From Pseudomonas sp. Irchel s3h14 (lineage in GTDB: Bacteria; Pseudomonadota; Gammaproteobacteria; Pseudomonadales; Pseudomonadaceae), in NCBI RefSeq assembly GCF_900187425.1, contig NZ_FYDJ01000020.1, positions 1-64,000 of the forward strand: 64,000 nucleotides of DNA, written 5' to 3'. Below are positions 23,840 to 32,183 of the stretch, one piece after another (positions within the stretch are counted from its first letter, which is position 1; the number at the start of each line of letters is the position of its first letter). Both the position numbers and the translations under genes were made by a program. Under the pieces are notes generated by a model. The model ran no database searches. It had not been told where the DNA came from and saw only the letters and a program-made list of their open reading frames with translations.

Positions 23840-24751
23840 ATGTCTTTCTCTCTGCGTCAACTGACCCTGGCCGCAGCCCTGTGCGGGCTGGTCAACACAA
23901 CTTTTGCAGCTGACAGCGCCAAACCGCTGCGCGTGCTGGCGTCGTTGCCGATCACTTATGGTCTGGGCGAAGTCTTGCTCAAAGGCACCGACGTCAACCT
24001 TGAACGTGCCGCGCCGGCGAACCTGCCCGGTAGCCGTCAGACTGCGTACTTCACAGGTCGTGGCGCTCCGGCGCTGGCCAAACTGGCGACCGACGCCGAT
24101 GCAGTGATTGGTCTGCGCTCGCTGTGGGCGGATGATCCGCTTTACCCGATCTCCCGGCGTAGCAACATCCGCATCGTCGAGGTCGACGCCGCCCGTCCGG
24201 TGGACGGCGCCCTGCCCGGCATCGCCGTGCAGCCTGGCAACAAGGTTGATGGGTTGAACAGTCAGCCGTGGTTTTCCAGCAACAATATGGGGCGGATGGC
24301 GGACGTCATGGCGGCGGACCTGGTGCGCCTGGCGCCCGAGGCCAAGCCGAAGATCGAGGCCAACCTGGCTGCGCTCAAACAGCGCTTGCTCAAGTTCAGC
24401 GCCGACAGCGAAGCGCGGCTGGCCAGTGCCGACAACCTCAGCGTGATGAGCCTGAGCGATCACTTTGGCTATCTGATCGGCGGTCTCAACCTGGAGCTGA
24501 TCGGCCTCGATGCGCGGCCGGATGCCGAATGGACACCCGAAGCGCTCAAGCAATTGGGTGCGACGCTCAAGGACAATGATGTGGCGGTGGTGTTGCACCA
24601 CCGGCAGCCGTCGGAGGCGGTGAAAGCGGTGATTGCCGAGGCCGGGAGTCGGTTGGTGGTGTTGAGTGTGGATGCGGCGGATCCGGTGGCCGAACTGGAA
24701 GGGAATGTGGATTTGCTGATCAAGGGGTTGAGCGGTAAACCTGCCGCCTAG
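23840..24751 (+). CDS. fpvF: Second periplasmic binding protein of the system, FpvF
   Basis: 303 residues, signal peptide to about residue 21 (TFA). It has the TroA-type fold but the usual first metal-ligand motif NPHxYEP is replaced by LPGSRQTAY, and only SDHFGYL keeps a His. This fits FpvF binding apo- or ferripyoverdine rather than bare metal, as reported in P. aeruginosa. It starts directly after the fpvE stop and ends the operon before a type II repeat and a terminator. Confidence 0.83.
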   Translation: MSFSLRQLTLAAALCGLVNTTFAADSAKPLRVLASLPITYGLGEVLLKGTDVNLERAAPANLPGSRQTAYFTGRGAPALAKLATDADAVIGLRSLWADDPLYPISRRSNIRIVEVDAARPVDGALPGIAVQPGNKVDGLNSQPWFSSNNMGRMADVMAADLVRLAPEAKPKIEANLAALKQRLLKFSADSEARLASADNLSVMSLSDHFGYLIGGLNLELIGLDARPDAEWTPEALKQLGATLKDNDVAVVLHHRQPSEAVKAVIAEAGSRLVVLSVDAADPVAELEGNVDLLIKGLSGKPAA

Positions 24752-24754
24752 GAA

Positions 24755-24860
24755 GATCGTTCCCACGCTCTGCGTGGGAATGCAGCCCGGGACGCTCCGC
24801 GTCCCAAAGCGGACGCAGAGCGTCCATTGAGGCATTCCCACGCAGAGCGTGGGAACGATC
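24755..24860. repeat. Type II palindromic repeat, copy 2
   Basis: Starts GATCGTTCCCACGCTCTGCG and ends with the reverse complement, with an inner GACGCT hairpin, like the copy at 14505. It begins three bases after the fpvF stop. Confidence 0.85.
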
Positions 24861-24867
24861 ATTAACA

Positions 24868-24907
24868 AAAAGCCCGCTGACCGATATCGGTTCAGCGGGC
24901 TTCTTTT
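24868..24907. terminator. Bidirectional rho-independent terminator (fpvF / mbtH)
   Basis: Stem AAGCCCGCTGA / TCAGCGGGCTT with an 11-base loop containing GATATC, flanked by A5 on the left and T5 on the right. It serves the convergent fpv operon and mbtH. Confidence 0.9.
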
Positions 24908-24918
24908 TGCGCGGTGAC

Positions 24919-25146
24919 TTAGTGAGCCACAGCCGCTTGTTCTTCCATCTTCTGGCGCAAGCTCAACGGGCGCATATCCGTCCAGGTTTCTTCGATGTAA
25001 GCCAGGCATTCCTTCTTCAAGCCGCTCTTGCCCACGGTGCGCCAGCCTGCAGGCACGGCTTTGTAGTCGGGCCAGATCGAGTACTGCTCTTCGTGGTTGA
25101 CCACGACCTGAAAGAGGATGTCCTCGCGGTCGAATACTGAAGTCAT
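24919..25146 (-). CDS. MbtH-like NRPS adenylation helper
   Basis: 75 residues with the family signature: NHEEQYSIWPDYKAVPAGW and the C-terminal YIEETWTDMRP. MbtH proteins bind adenylation domains of NRPSs and support their folding and activity; here the clients are PvdL and the other pyoverdine synthetases. It matches PA2412 of P. aeruginosa by position beside pvdH. GGAGAAACACC precedes the ATG. It has its own PvdS-type promoter overlapping the end of pvdH. Confidence 0.93.
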   Translation of the reverse strand: MTSVFDREDILFQVVVNHEEQYSIWPDYKAVPAGWRTVGKSGLKKECLAYIEETWTDMRPLSLRQKMEEQAAVAH

Positions 25147-25206
25147 GGTGTTTCTCCATCGCTGTAGGGTGGGCTGTACTGCGTGCGTAGCCGTTATGTA
25201 GAAGGA

Positions 25207-25230
25207 ACGTGTCAGAGACTGAAAAAATTA
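25207..25230 (-). promoter_or_regulatory. PvdS-type iron-starvation promoter of the mbtH-like gene
   Basis: The reverse strand has TAATT, 16 bases, CGT. The -35 has one mismatch to TAAAT, the same mismatch as before pvdL. It overlaps the pvdH stop codon and lies 60 bases before the mbtH start. Confidence 0.55.
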
Positions 25231-26640
25231 GAGGCTGGCGGTGGCAGCAGCCATGGCCCTGCCGAAAATCTCGGCCACCTGATCGATTTCCGCCGCAGTG
25301 ATCACCAGCGGCGGCAGGAAGCGCACCACGCCACCATGACGGCCGCCCAGTTCAAGGATCAAGCCGCGCTTGAGGCACTCTCGCTGCACCAGCGGCGCCA
25401 GACGACCGAAGATCGGTGGATGACCCAAGGCATCCGGCGCGCCCGTCGGATCGACCAACTCGACGCCAAGCATCAAGCCGCGACCGCGGATATCACCCAG
25501 TTGCGGGAAGTCCCGTTGCAGGATGCGCAGGTGTTCGCTCAAGCGCTCGCCCATGACGGCAGCGTGCTCGCAGACCTTGTGTTCGGTCAGGTAACGCATC
25601 ACCGCAGAACCTGCGGCCATGGCCATTTGATTACCACGGAAGGTCCCGGCATGGGCACCCGGCAGCCAGGTGTCGAGCCAGTCGCGATAAACGACCACGG
25701 CCAGCGGCAAACTGCCGCCGATGGCTTTGGACATGACCACCACGTCCGGAATGATCCCGGCGTGTTCGAAGGCGAACATCTTGCCGGTGCGGGCAAAACC
25801 GCTCTGGATTTCATCGACGATCAGCGCCACGCCGGCCTTTTCAGTAATCCGCCGCAGGCCGCGCAGCCAGTCGAGATCGGCCGGGATCACCCCGCCCTCG
25901 CCCTGCACCACTTCGACGATCACCGCTGCGGGTAATTGCACGCCGGCTTCTGGATCATTCAGCAGGTTTTCCAGGTAGTTGAGATTGACCTGCACACCTT
26001 GCGCGCCGCCGAGCCCGAACGGGCAGCGGTAATCGTAGGGATATGGCATGAACTGCACGCCGTTGCTGAGCAAGGCGCCCAAGGGTTTTTTCGGCCCCAG
26101 ACTGCCCATCAGGCTCAGCGCGCCTTGGCTCATGCCGTGATAACCGCCCTGGAACGACAGCACGGTGCTGCGTCCGGTGGCGGTGCGCACCAGTTTCAGC
26201 GCGGCTTCCACCGCGTCGGTGCCGGTCGGGCCGCAGAACTGGATCTTCGCTTCAGCGGCCAATGCCTGTGGCAGCAGACCGAACAGGTCCTGGACGAATT
26301 GATCCTTGACCGGGGTGGTCAGGTCGAGGGTGTGCAGCGGCAGTTCATCGGTCAGCACTTGCTGGATCGCTTCGATCACCACCGGATGGTTGTGCCCAAG
26401 AGCCAACGTCCCTGCGCCAGCCAGGCAGTCGATGAAACGGCGTCCTTCGACGTCTTCGACATAAATGCCCTTGGCACGTTTGAGGGCCAGGGGAATGCGT
26501 CGCGGATAGCTGCGGGCATTCGATTCCTGCTGGTTCTGACGGGCCAGCAGCGGCGATTCGTTGAACTGATAAAGCGTCTCGGTCGGCGCCGGAGTGATCC
26601 GGGCCGACTGATCTTCCATAAGGCTGGTAGCGACTGACAT
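25228..26640 (-). CDS. pvdH: L-2,4-diaminobutyrate:2-oxoglutarate aminotransferase PvdH
   Basis: 470 residues from MSVATSLMEDQ, preceded by GAGGGG/GAGAG; a start 14 codons upstream would be in the promoter leader. Class III aminotransferase: CGPTGTDAVEAALKLVR, the DEIQSGFARTG motif and PLP Lys305 in MSKAIGGSLPLA. It makes L-2,4-diaminobutyrate from aspartate semialdehyde, the building block used by the last PvdL module. A PvdS-type promoter lies upstream. Confidence 0.93.
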   Translation of the reverse strand: MSVATSLMEDQSARITPAPTETLYQFNESPLLARQNQQESNARSYPRRIPLALKRAKGIYVEDVEGRRFIDCLAGAGTLALGHNHPVVIEAIQQVLTDELPLHTLDLTTPVKDQFVQDLFGLLPQALAAEAKIQFCGPTGTDAVEAALKLVRTATGRSTVLSFQGGYHGMSQGALSLMGSLGPKKPLGALLSNGVQFMPYPYDYRCPFGLGGAQGVQVNLNYLENLLNDPEAGVQLPAAVIVEVVQGEGGVIPADLDWLRGLRRITEKAGVALIVDEIQSGFARTGKMFAFEHAGIIPDVVVMSKAIGGSLPLAVVVYRDWLDTWLPGAHAGTFRGNQMAMAAGSAVMRYLTEHKVCEHAAVMGERLSEHLRILQRDFPQLGDIRGRGLMLGVELVDPTGAPDALGHPPIFGRLAPLVQRECLKRGLILELGGRHGGVVRFLPPLVITAAEIDQVAEIFGRAMAAATASL

Positions 26641-26676
26641 CTCTCGACCCCTCAATAAGGTTTTCCTGTTCTGGAA

Positions 26677-26700
26677 ACGCATCAGGGCGCCGAGGATTTA
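26677..26700 (-). promoter_or_regulatory. PvdS-type iron-starvation promoter of pvdH
   Basis: Reverse strand TAAAT, 16 bases, CGT: a perfect match to the core of the P. aeruginosa iron-starvation box. It lies 37 bases before the pvdH ATG and just downstream of the GNAT gene stop. Confidence 0.8.
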
Positions 26701-26717
26701 GACCCTCGATCAGCTTT

Positions 26718-27203
26718 CTATGAAGGGGGTGGCAGCGCTTTGTGCATGGGAATCGCGTGGAGCCCGGCTACGGCGAAGGTTTCGGCGCAAGGCTGGTAAC
26801 CCAGATGACGGTAAAACGCTTCACTGGTGCGGGTGCTGTTGAGTCGTGCCTGGCGCAACCCCTGATCGGTCAACCAGCCTTCGAGGTCGCGCACCAGCGC
26901 TTGCCCGGCCCCGCGACGAAACCATTCCGGTTGCACGTAACAAAACGCGACTTTACCGCTGATCGCAGCCATCGCGACGCCGACCGGTTTGTCGTGCAGC
27001 AGGGCGATGTTCAGGTACAACCGCTCGTCGGTCAGCCAGGGCTGCACGTGTTCGATGGTTTTGTTGTGGGTCCAGGTGGCGACGGTGAGCGGATCGTTGC
27101 GATGGTCGAGCGCGCAACCCACGCGAATGGAGCGCTCGACGATCCGACTGATGATGCCGGCATCGGCGGGGGTGGCCTTGCAGATTTGTATGGGGAAATC
27201 CAT
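26718..27203 (-). CDS. GNAT-family N-acetyltransferase
   Basis: 161 residues with the GNAT fold: N-terminal ICKATPADAGIISRIVE, the beta4 strand FCYVQPEWFRRGAGQALVRDLEGW holding the acetyl-CoA loop (RRGAGQA) and the C-terminal YRHLGYQPCAE. The acceptor is unknown. It lies upstream of the pvdH promoter on the same strand; nothing ties it directly to pyoverdine. Confidence 0.83.
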   Translation of the reverse strand: MDFPIQICKATPADAGIISRIVERSIRVGCALDHRNDPLTVATWTHNKTIEHVQPWLTDERLYLNIALLHDKPVGVAMAAISGKVAFCYVQPEWFRRGAGQALVRDLEGWLTDQGLRQARLNSTRTSEAFYRHLGYQPCAETFAVAGLHAIPMHKALPPPS

Positions 27204-27307
27204 GGCGCTGTTACCTCAATCCATTGAGAAAAAGCTGCCGGGGACGATAGCGCCGGTGGCGGCTCGAATGCCAATGGAGAGGAGTTACATTTGATGTGCA
27301 ACATAGA

Positions 27308-27407
27308 CCCCTGTAGGAGCTGAGCTTGCTCGCGATGGCGTCCGTACAGTCAACATCGACGTTGAATGTCAGGACGCCATCGCGAGCAAGCTCAGCTCCT
27401 ACAGGGG
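27308..27407. repeat. REP pair
   Basis: CCCCTGTAGGAGCTGAGCTT and its near-perfect reverse complement ending CTCCTACAGGGG, with a 40-base centre. It sits between the GNAT gene and the dsbS stop. Confidence 0.88.
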
Positions 27408-27421
27408 ATTTGTGTTGTGGG

Positions 27422-28747
27422 TTAGACCGGTTGCAACGGCATGGTCAACTCAACCCGCAACCCATCCGGCCGGCTGTCAAAATGCAGGGTACAACCGCAG
27501 CGCTGGACGATTGCCTGAACAATCGCCAGACCCAGGCCGCAGCCGGTGCTCTGGCCGTTGCGCCAGAAGCGTTGGGTCAGGTGTTGCAGATCGTCTTCGG
27601 CAATCCCCGGGCCGTGGTCGCGGACCAAAAAGCGCACGTGACTACCAGTGGTTTCCAGGCTCAGCTCCACCGCTCCTTCGCCAGGGGTATGACGCAGGGC
27701 GTTGTCCAACAGGTTGCGCAACGCCGCAATCGACAAAACTGCTGGCATTTGCACCGGTGCAGCGGAGAATTTGCTCGGCATCTGCAGCTTGATCCGCTGA
27801 CGATCACCGCTGGCAGCATCCTGAATCGCCAGTTTCGCCACCTGCTCGGCGCTGCATTGCACGCCGTCATCGAACGACAGACTGCCCTCGACCCGCGCCA
27901 GCAACAGCAGTTGTTCAAGGGTTCGGTGCAGGCGATCGGCGCCCTCTTCGGCCCGGGCCAGGGATTGATCCCGGGCCGCGCCGTCGGTCATGCGCGCCAC
28001 TTGCAGGTGGGTCTTGATCGCCGTCAGCGGGCTGCGCAATTCATGGGCCGCGTCACCGGTCAGACGGCGTTCCCGTTCGATGGTCTTGCCGATGCGCTGG
28101 AACAGCTGATTCTGGGTGTCCAGCAACGGTTGCAGTTCGCTGGGCAACGGCTGGATCTGCAGCGGTTCCAGGGAGTCGGCGCTGCGCCGCATCAAGGCAT
28201 CGCGCATGCAGTTGAGCGGCGCCAGCCCCTGGCCGATCCCCAGCCAGAGCAGGCACAGGCAACCGAGCAAGGCCACGCCCACTGGCACCGAAGCCGCCAG
28301 CAGGATCGACATGTTCAAGGCCTCACGCTCGATCTGCCGGTCGGCGGTGGTGATGCGCACGTCGCCGCGGGCCAGGGTGAAACTGCGCCACGGTGCACCG
28401 TCGATCATCTGGTCGTGGAAGCCCATTTTCTCGGCTTCCAGGGTTTGTTGCGGATCGGTGTGACTGCGGGCGAGGATTTCGCCGCGCAATGAACTGACCT
28501 GGCAGGCCATGCCGCCGGGGAGGTTCAGTTGTTCAGCGCTGAAATGGGTGCCCTCGCCCTTGCTCGGCAATGGCGGCAATTGCTCCATCAGGCCCGCGAC
28601 CATGCGCGCCGACGCCACCAGCCGCTGGTCGAGGGAAAACATCATCTGATTGCGCAGGTCGCTGAGCATCCAGGCCGCAGCCAAGGCCCAGATCAGGGCA
28701 AAAGCGGCGCCGAGTGTCAGGCTCAGGCGCAAACGCAGGCTCATCAC
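27422..28747 (-). CDS. dsbS: Sensor histidine kinase, DsbS-like
   Basis: 441 residues: membrane helix at about 10-30, periplasmic sensor loop to about 165, second helix, then HisKA (GDAAHELRSPLTAIKTHLQ, phosphoacceptor His) and ATPase (RNLLDNALRHTP, RDHGPGI, GCGLGLAI). It overlaps the regulator gene by four bases. Gene order with dsbD, dsbE and dsbG matches DsbRS of P. aeruginosa, reported as copper-responsive. The signal here is inferred by analogy. Confidence 0.85.
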   Translation of the reverse strand: MMSLRLRLSLTLGAAFALIWALAAAWMLSDLRNQMMFSLDQRLVASARMVAGLMEQLPPLPSKGEGTHFSAEQLNLPGGMACQVSSLRGEILARSHTDPQQTLEAEKMGFHDQMIDGAPWRSFTLARGDVRITTADRQIEREALNMSILLAASVPVGVALLGCLCLLWLGIGQGLAPLNCMRDALMRRSADSLEPLQIQPLPSELQPLLDTQNQLFQRIGKTIERERRLTGDAAHELRSPLTAIKTHLQVARMTDGAARDQSLARAEEGADRLHRTLEQLLLLARVEGSLSFDDGVQCSAEQVAKLAIQDAASGDRQRIKLQMPSKFSAAPVQMPAVLSIAALRNLLDNALRHTPGEGAVELSLETTGSHVRFLVRDHGPGIAEDDLQHLTQRFWRNGQSTGCGLGLAIVQAIVQRCGCTLHFDSRPDGLRVELTMPLQPV

Positions 28748-29427
28748 TTTTTCAATTCCTCTCCACCATCGGCCGGCCCCAGGCGATAGCCCAGGCCGCG
28801 CACCGTCTCGACAATGCCATTGCCGAGTTTGCGCCGCAGGTGATGGATGTGCACGTTGAGAGCGTTGCTTTCCAGCTCATCGTTAAAACCATAAACGCTG
28901 TCTTTCAGTTGCTCGGTCGACAGCACACGGCCCCGATTATGCAGCAAGGCCTGCAACAGCGACTGCTCACGACGGGAAAGGTCCACCGGCTGGCCGCCGA
29001 GCATGGTTTCGCGACTGCTTGGGTCGTAAGTCAGGCGACCGTGTTCGATCAGGTTGACGCTGCGCCCCGCCACTCGTCGCAACAAGGTGTGCAGGCGCGC
29101 GGCAAGTTCACGCAAATCGAACGGTTTGAGCAGGTAATCGTCGGCGCCGGCTTGCAAGCCATCGACGCGGTCGGTGACTGAATCCCGGGCGGTGAGAATC
29201 AACACCGGGATTTCCAGACCGCTGTGCCGCAACTGCTGCAGCAGCTTCAAACCGTCTTCATCGGGCAGACCGAGGTCGAGCACCATCACATCGAACTCGG
29301 CGACCTTGAGCATCGCCCGGGCAGACGATGCGGTGGCGACATGCTCTACCGTCAGGCCCTGAGCGGTGAGGCCAGCGACAATGCCGCTGGCGATCAACTC
29401 GTCGTCTTCGCAAACCAGTACGTGCAT
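28744..29427 (-). CDS. dsbR: OmpR-type response regulator, DsbR-like
   Basis: 227 residues from MHVLVCEDDE; the frame is open further upstream across the promoter region but that part is not protein-like. Receiver: acidic EDD, phospho-acceptor Asp in VLDLGLPDEDG, switch Thr in LILTARD, Lys in LLKPFD. C-terminal winged helix ends HIHHLRRKLG. It is divergent from dsbD, and a direct repeat GGTTAATC in the gap is a likely binding site. Confidence 0.88.
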   Translation of the reverse strand: MHVLVCEDDELIASGIVAGLTAQGLTVEHVATASSARAMLKVAEFDVMVLDLGLPDEDGLKLLQQLRHSGLEIPVLILTARDSVTDRVDGLQAGADDYLLKPFDLRELAARLHTLLRRVAGRSVNLIEHGRLTYDPSSRETMLGGQPVDLSRREQSLLQALLHNRGRVLSTEQLKDSVYGFNDELESNALNVHIHHLRRKLGNGIVETVRGLGYRLGPADGGEELKK

Positions 29428-29514
29428 GGTGAGACCTGTTGAAAAAAGGTGATTAGGCCGGTGGCCGATTAAGCGGACATTATGCCGCAAGCGCCATTGC
29501 CACAAGACCACTGT

Positions 29515-29533
29515 GGTTAATCATCGGTTAATC
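29515..29533. promoter_or_regulatory. Direct repeat, probable DsbR binding site
   Basis: GGTTAATC occurs at 29515 and 29526, 11 bp apart, about one helical turn, the arrangement bound by OmpR-type dimers. It lies 48-66 bases before the dsbD ATG in the dsbR-dsbD divergent region. Confidence 0.6.
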
Positions 29534-29580
29534 GCCGCCTCCCATTCTGCACCTCACTTGCACAGGGATAAGGCTTACCC

Positions 29581-31317
29581 ATGCGTCGACTGTTTTTATT
29601 TTTTGTTCTCTTGATCTCGGGTGCGGCCCAGGCAGGGACTGATCCGTTCGCGACCAAACCTGAATTTTTGCCCGTGGAAAAGGCATTCGTTTTCACTTCC
29701 GAACGCCTTGAATCGGGCGAAACACAGCTCTACTGGCAGATCACCGACGGGTATTACCTCTATCAGAAACGCCTGAAGTTCGATGGTTTGCCCGTTGAAC
29801 ACCATCCCGTATTACCTGAAGGCGAAGCTCACAGCGATGAGTTTTTTGGCGAACAGCAAGTTTATCGCCAAGGTCTGGAACTGAAGATTCCGGCAGGTGC
29901 GACCGGCCAGATCAAGGTTGGATTCCAAGGCTGCGCCGATGCCGGGTTGTGTTACCCGCCGCAAACTCAGGTCGTGGATCTGGGCGGCAAATCCGCTATC
30001 GCTGCGACAAACGAAGCACCGGATCAAGCCCTGGCCAGCGGCCTGCAACAACGAGCGCTGGGCTGGAGCTTGTTGGTGTTCTTCGGTCTGGGGCTGTTGC
30101 TGGCCTTCACGCCGTGCTCGCTGCCGATGCTGCCGATTCTGGCCGGTTTGATCGTCGGCAGTGGCGCCACGCCCAAGCGCGGTTTCGCCTTGGCCACTAG
30201 CTACGTCGTGAGCATGGCACTGGTGTATGCGGCGATGGGCGTGCTGGCCGCGTTGCTCGGGGCGAATCTGCAGGCGTTGTTGCAGAACCCTTGGTTGCTG
30301 GGCAGTTTCGCGGCGGTGTTTGTGTTGCTGGCGTTACCGATGTTCGGCTTCTTCGAGTTGCAACTGCCGGTGGCCCTGCGTGATCGATTGGAAAACGTCT
30401 CGCGCAATCAGCGCGGCGGCAGCCTGTTCGGCGCCGGTGTGTTGGGGGCCTTGTCCGGTTTGCTGGTGGGTCCGTGCATGACCGCCCCGCTGGCGGGCGC
30501 CTTGCTCTACATCGCTCAAAGCGGCAATGCGCTGCATGGCGGGCTGATTCTGTTCACCATGGGTATCGGCATCGGTGTGCCGCTGCTGCTGTTGGTCACC
30601 GTGGGCAATCGCTTCCTGCCCAAACCCGGCGCGTGGATGAACCTGCTTAAGGGCATATTCGGCTTCCTGTTCCTCGCCACCGCGTTGCTGATGCTGCGCC
30701 CGGTGCTGGATGAATCACTGTGGATTGGTTTGTGCGGTGCGTTGCTGCTGATTGCCGCGTACAGCGCCTGGAAGCAGTCGGAAGGTTTCAGTCGCGTCGC
30801 CCATGTGTTCGGCGCCAGCTCACTATTGCTGGGTGTGTGGGGCAGCCTGCTGCTGATCGGTGCTGCCGGCGGCAGTGATGACTTGGTGAAGCCTTTGCAG
30901 GTCTACAGCGCTGCAAACTCGAGCAGCGCCGCGAACCCGGTCGGCCACGACGCATTCACCACGATCAACGACCCGGCAGCTCTGCAACGGGAGCTCGACG
31001 CGGCACAGGCTCAGGGCCAATGGGTGCTGCTGGACTACTACGCCGACTGGTGCGTGTCGTGCAAGGTCATGGAAAAACAGGTGTTCGGCAAAGCTCGCGT
31101 ACTGCAAGCCTTGAGCGATGTGCGCTTGCTACGGCTGGACGTCACCGCCGACAATGCCGCCAGCCGCGAATTGCTCGGCCGCTATAAAGTGCCGGGGCCA
31201 CCGAGCCTGCTGTGGATCGGCGCCGACGGCATTGAGCGTCGCAGCCAGCGCATCACCGGCGAAGTCGATGCCGACACTTTCCTGCAACGCTGGACCACAA
31301 CCCGAGACGCCCGTTAA
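29581..31317 (+). CDS. dsbD: Thiol:disulfide interchange protein DsbD
   Basis: 578 residues: signal peptide (to AQA, residue 18), periplasmic alpha domain with the redox pair in GCADAGLCYPP, eight-helix beta domain (FTPCSLPMLPI and GPCMTAPLAG carry its cysteines) and C-terminal thioredoxin domain with DWCVSCK. All six catalytic cysteines are present, so it can pass electrons from cytoplasmic thioredoxin to the periplasm. The next gene starts within its stop codon. Confidence 0.93.
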   Translation: MRRLFLFFVLLISGAAQAGTDPFATKPEFLPVEKAFVFTSERLESGETQLYWQITDGYYLYQKRLKFDGLPVEHHPVLPEGEAHSDEFFGEQQVYRQGLELKIPAGATGQIKVGFQGCADAGLCYPPQTQVVDLGGKSAIAATNEAPDQALASGLQQRALGWSLLVFFGLGLLLAFTPCSLPMLPILAGLIVGSGATPKRGFALATSYVVSMALVYAAMGVLAALLGANLQALLQNPWLLGSFAAVFVLLALPMFGFFELQLPVALRDRLENVSRNQRGGSLFGAGVLGALSGLLVGPCMTAPLAGALLYIAQSGNALHGGLILFTMGIGIGVPLLLLVTVGNRFLPKPGAWMNLLKGIFGFLFLATALLMLRPVLDESLWIGLCGALLLIAAYSAWKQSEGFSRVAHVFGASSLLLGVWGSLLLIGAAGGSDDLVKPLQVYSAANSSSAANPVGHDAFTTINDPAALQRELDAAQAQGQWVLLDYYADWCVSCKVMEKQVFGKARVLQALSDVRLLRLDVTADNAASRELLGRYKVPGPPSLLWIGADGIERRSQRITGEVDADTFLQRWTTTRDAR

Positions 31318-32183
31318 TGCTGACCTTTACCCTCGGCACTTTTGCCATCGCGCTTAATCACCTGCTGCTGATCAGTGCCCTGGCGCTAGCGACCTTCGTC
31401 GGCTGGCGGGTGGCCAAGCGCGGCGGCGAGAATCCGGAGTCGGTGCTGTTCAGCCTGTTCCTGCTGGGCATGCTGGCCGCCCGGGTCGGTTTCGTGGCTG
31501 TTTACTGGGCCCATTATCGCGATGACCCCTGGCAGATCATCGACCTGCGCGACGGCGGTTTTCTCGCCTGGCCCGGTGTGATCGTGCTGTTGCTTGCCGC
31601 GTTGTATCGAGGCTGGCGTCGCCCGGGCTTACGCCGCCCGCTGGGCTTTGGCGTGGCCAGCGGCCTGGCGTTCTGGCTGCTGGCGACCTTCTCCCTGACC
31701 CTTTACGAACAGGGCACTCGAATGCCGGAAATCACCCTGCGCAATGCCGCCGGTGAAACCGTGCAATTGGCGGACTACAAGGGCGGCCCGTTGGTGATCA
31801 ATCTCTGGGCCACCTGGTGTCCGCCGTGCCGTCGGGAAATGCCGGTGCTGGAAAACGCCCAGCAACACCGCCCGGACCTGACGTTCCTGTTCGTCAATCA
31901 GGCTGAAAGCATGCAAAGCGTCAGTACTTTTCTGGAAACCCAGGGCCTGAGCCTGTCCAACGTGCTGTTCGACGGCAGTGGCCGATTGGGTCAGGCCGTC
32001 GGCTCCATGGCGTTGCCGACTACGCTGTTCTATAGCCCCGACGGTCGCCTGCTGGGCAGCCATCTGGGTGAGCTGTCGGAAGCCAGCCTGGCCCGCGCCC
32101 TGGAAAACTTCGACACCCCGAATCCTGCCGTACCGGCCACCTCTTCAAGGAAATTGCCATGCCCCGCCTCCGCCACCTGCTGA
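31317..32183 (+). CDS. dsbE: TlpA/DsbE-type thioredoxin fused to a membrane module
   Basis: 288 residues. The first 135 form about four membrane helices resembling the Lgt-like membrane domain (LFLLGMLAARVGFVAVYWAHY); the rest is a periplasmic TlpA thioredoxin with WCPPC (residues about 167-171) and cis-Pro in ALPTTLFY. It is longer than ordinary DsbE, the extra part being the multi-helix anchor. Probably receives electrons from DsbD. Overlaps dsbD by one base and dsbG by 25 bases. Confidence 0.85.
   Translation: MLTFTLGTFAIALNHLLLISALALATFVGWRVAKRGGENPESVLFSLFLLGMLAARVGFVAVYWAHYRDDPWQIIDLRDGGFLAWPGVIVLLLAALYRGWRRPGLRRPLGFGVASGLAFWLLATFSLTLYEQGTRMPEITLRNAAGETVQLADYKGGPLVINLWATWCPPCRREMPVLENAQQHRPDLTFLFVNQAESMQSVSTFLETQGLSLSNVLFDGSGRLGQAVGSMALPTTLFYSPDGRLLGSHLGELSEASLARALENFDTPNPAVPATSSRKLPCPASATC

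Noticed and set aside
22766..25159. A 797-codon reverse-strand frame opposite fpvD, fpvE and fpvF.
   Set aside because: It is antisense to three genes with clear motifs and runs through a palindromic repeat and a terminator; composition rich in Gln, Arg and His is typical of a shadow frame.
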